Below are positions 62,178 through 64,000 of a DNA stretch of 64,000 nt, piece after piece. Under the pieces are notes generated by a model. It ran no database searches. It had not been told where the DNA came from and saw nothing but the letters and a program-made list of their open reading frames with translations. The position numbers and the translations under genes were made by a program. Position 1 is the stretch's first letter. Every line of letters starts with the position of its first letter. Source of the DNA: Candida dubliniensis CD36 (taxonomy: Eukaryota; Ascomycota; Pichiomycetes; Serinales; Debaryomycetaceae); the NCBI RefSeq assembly GCF_000026945.1, contig NC_012860.1, positions 620,001 to 684,000 on the forward strand. Reading direction: 5' to 3'.

Positions 62178-62207
62178 ATGGTGTACAGTTTACAAAGTAT
62201 GGTTTAG
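62178..62207 (+). promoter_or_regulatory. Upstream open reading frame before LIP2
   Basis: ATG GTG TAC to TAG forms a nine-codon frame that ends two bases before the LIP2 ATG at 62209. If the transcript starts upstream of 62178, ribosomes would meet it first and it could lower or condition LIP2 translation. Confidence 0.4.
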
Positions 62208-62208
62208 G

Positions 62209-63120
62209 ATGATGAAGATACTAACACGGCAATATCATACAATACGACCAAACTATCGAAAGCTACAACATATTCATTTCCCAGGGATTTCCTCGTTTCA
62301 ACATGGCTTGAATATCCAGCAATCATTAGTCGATGCCAATCTTAATTATAAATCATTAGAATTCAAATATCGTCGAATTCAACGACAACAACAACAACAA
62401 CTACAACAACAGCCTCAATCTCAACCTCAACAACCCTTCACCAATAGTAAAGATACATCCCTTTTGGACTTGAAAAATAAGATTGAAAAATTACAACCAT
62501 TACCAACAATTCTTACATTTGAATTTGATAATGTTTATGCTGGAGGATTACGACTGAAATCCGAAGTGTCAACAGATGATCTTGAAGGGTTCAAACGTAT
62601 AGGAGGACAATATTACCAATTAGAAAGAGGAGGACAAGTTACATGGCATGGGAAAGGACAATTAGTTGCATATTTAATTTTGGATTTAAAGAATTTTGTC
62701 CAATTAACAACCAAATGTTACATCAATAATGTTTTGTTGAAAAGTATCCAGAATGTTTTGAAAAAGTCGTATAATCTTGATAGTGTTATTGGTGTGGAAA
62801 ACCCTGGAATTTGGATTGAAGATAATAAATCGATACTGCTGTTATCAGAATCATTAAAGATTAGTAGTGTTGGAGTTAGAATTCGTCATGGAATCACTGA
62901 ATATGGAATCGCTTTAAATATAAATCCTGACTTGAAATATTTGAATACTTTTGAAATGTGTGGATTGAAAAACAAACGGGCAACTTCAATTCATGAACAA
63001 CTTGATCATAATCATCTTGAGATCCCGTCAGTTGAACATGTGGGAAAACTGTTTGTTGATGAAGTGGCATTAGCTTTAGAAATGGATTCAGTGGAATATA
63101 TCAATGCTGATTCCTTGTAA
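62209..63120 (+). CDS. LIP2: Lipoyl(octanoyl) transferase, mitochondrial
   Basis: The 303-residue protein has a mitochondrial presequence with a Q-rich insert (about 58-76). The LipB core includes RGGQVTWHGKGQLVAYLILDL (140-160), the catalytic lysine K217 in LKISSVGVRIRHGITEYGIALN and the catalytic cysteine C251 in FEMCGLKNKRATS. Lip2 moves octanoyl groups from acyl-carrier protein to the H protein and dehydrogenase E2 subunits, the first step of lipoate synthesis. Two adjacent ATG codons start the frame. The Q-rich insert is not part of the family core. Confidence 0.94.
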   Translation: MMKILTRQYHTIRPNYRKLQHIHFPGISSFQHGLNIQQSLVDANLNYKSLEFKYRRIQRQQQQQLQQQPQSQPQQPFTNSKDTSLLDLKNKIEKLQPLPTILTFEFDNVYAGGLRLKSEVSTDDLEGFKRIGGQYYQLERGGQVTWHGKGQLVAYLILDLKNFVQLTTKCYINNVLLKSIQNVLKKSYNLDSVIGVENPGIWIEDNKSILLLSESLKISSVGVRIRHGITEYGIALNINPDLKYLNTFEMCGLKNKRATSIHEQLDHNHLEIPSVEHVGKLFVDEVALALEMDSVEYINADSL

Positions 63121-63541
63121 CCCTTATATGCAACTATGTATATACAATAGATATTTATAGATATAATAAGAGGTGATATGAAAAGTAGAGACACAATACA
63201 ATTAAAGGACAGTCTGGATATAGTCCCGCTACTGATTTCAAAAACCAGGTCAACAATAAATTAACTCCTTAAGTATTACAATGACAGCCAACGAACGATC
63301 AAAAATCCAGTGAAAACACAATATTTTTTGACTTTTTTATTTTAAATAATGTGTATTATATATAGATTATATAATAAAAAGAAAATTAAAATTAACGTTT
63401 TATAAACACAAACTCGACAAACAAAACTGTGTTCTAAATTATAGGTGTGAAGTTTTTACGTGTTTCCTTTTTTGATTTTTTTTTTTAAAAAAAATGATTA
63501 AGATTTCTTCGTAGGATGCTTTTCTTTTTTTGTTGGTTCCC
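63121..63541. other. Convergent 3' intergenic region LIP2/ECM33
   Basis: This 421-base AT-rich gap has T/A runs at 63477-63493. No gene is seen. Confidence 0.5.
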
Positions 63542-64000
63542 TTAGAATAAAGCAACACCAACAGCAGCAAAAGCGGCAACGACAGAAGCTAACTTACCAT
63601 TGTTGGAAGCAGCACCAGCTTTCTTAGATGAAGAAGAAGAACCAGAAGAACCAGAAGCAGATGAGGATGAATCGGAACCGGTTTCGCCTGAACCAGAAGT
63701 TTCAGTAGCAGAACCAGATTTCTTGGAAGAAGAAGAAGAAGTGGTTTGTCTATCTTCACATTGGAATTTGTCACCTTTAACATCACCGTTGGTGTTCAAT
63801 TTGTTGAAAGCACTACAAGACAATTTACCATCAGTCTTCAAGATGAAACCACCAGAAACTCTCTTTAAGGATTCAAAAGTACCATTGTCAAAAGTACCGT
63901 TAATGTTGACGGAACCACCAATGGTTTCCAATTTAGGGAAACCAGCAAAGGATTTCAATTCATCATTGTCGGAGATTTGTAAAGCACCACCAATGGATTT
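63542..64000 (-). CDS. ECM33: Ecm33 GPI-anchored cell wall protein (C-terminal part)
   Basis: The frame runs off the right edge, so only the last 152 residues are present. It contains leucine-rich receptor-L-like repeats (KSIGGALQISDNDELKSF, FPKLETIGGSVNINGTF), two cysteines (LSCSAF, FQCED), a long serine/threonine/glycine-rich stretch and a C-terminal GPI signal with a probable omega site near ASNNGK before a hydrophobic end (LASVVAAFAAVGVALF). This matches the Ecm33/Sps2 family, which is needed for cell wall integrity. Position near XOG1 also fits the C. albicans map. Confidence 0.93.
   Translation of the reverse strand, partial: KSIGGALQISDNDELKSFAGFPKLETIGGSVNINGTFDNGTFESLKRVSGGFILKTDGKLSCSAFNKLNTNGDVKGDKFQCEDRQTTSSSSSKKSGSATETSGSGETGSDSSSSASGSSGSSSSSKKAGAASNNGKLASVVAAFAAVGVALF

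Larger units (their letters stand above)
61273..62208. other. Divergent region PXA gene / LIP2
   Basis: This 936-base interval between diverging genes contains a possible frameshifted ORF (61651-62030) and a nine-codon upstream frame just before LIP2 (62178-62207). The rest is AT-rich with an A16 run at 61774-61789. Confidence 0.5.

Overview
The window is nuclear DNA of a yeast of the CTG clade, very close to Candida albicans. The evidence is single-copy yeast genes, AT-rich intergenic DNA with long A/T runs, introns with GTATGT donors and TACTAAC branch points, and glutamine- and asparagine-rich proteins. The gene set (XOG1, ORC1, ECM33 and a run of ribosomal protein genes) fits the XOG1 part of C. 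albicans chromosome 1. The exoglucanase and ribosomal protein S1 differ at several residues from the C. albicans sequences as I remember them. Candida dubliniensis is therefore more likely than C. albicans itself, but this rests on memory. CUG codons (for example VTS1 codon 221) should be read as serine.

Layout. 1-6.1 kb: tail of an unidentified gene, the RNA-binding protein VTS1, the SNARE YKT6 and a Rab7-like GTPase. 6.3-18.2 kb: a dense block with mitochondrial genes (MIA40, a small inner-membrane protein, MST1, an MDM31/32 family gene) mixed with the splicing factor SPP382, autophagy scaffold ATG17, Paf1 subunit CDC73, a probable IES4 and a DUF202 membrane protein. 18.9-24 kb: a cysteine-desulfurase-like PLP enzyme, glyoxylate reductase and exoglucanase XOG1. 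24-28.5 kb: an unusually long gene-poor interval between divergent XOG1 and a HOL-type MFS transporter. 30.4-34 kb: RPP1A, RPL13 and RPS16A, followed by LOT5. 35.5-43 kb: a HID1/ECM30 family gene, TSR2, ORC1 and TEM1. 43.5-51.3 kb: RPS1, a tricalbin and RPL6. 52.2-53.5 kb: a secreted, Kex2-type repeat precursor. 53.8-64 kb: GGA2, CNL1, a DUF4112 gene, COQ4, a PXA/nexin-C gene, LIP2 and the 3' end of ECM33.

Five genes are spliced here, with coding first exons of only 12-36 bases: RPS16A, TEM1, the tricalbin, RPL6 and the DUF4112 gene. The four ribosomal protein promoters share a TAGGG-N6-CCCTA palindrome (the Tbf1 element known from C. albicans) and a second short motif, AGTGCG/CGCACT.

The most interesting locus is 52246-53487. 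Its product has a signal peptide, nine short repeats separated by KR/KK sites, an acidic X-Ala/X-Pro/X-Gly dipeptide after almost every site, and a C-terminal FAS1-like domain. That is the layout of a peptide-pheromone precursor, but with unknown peptides.
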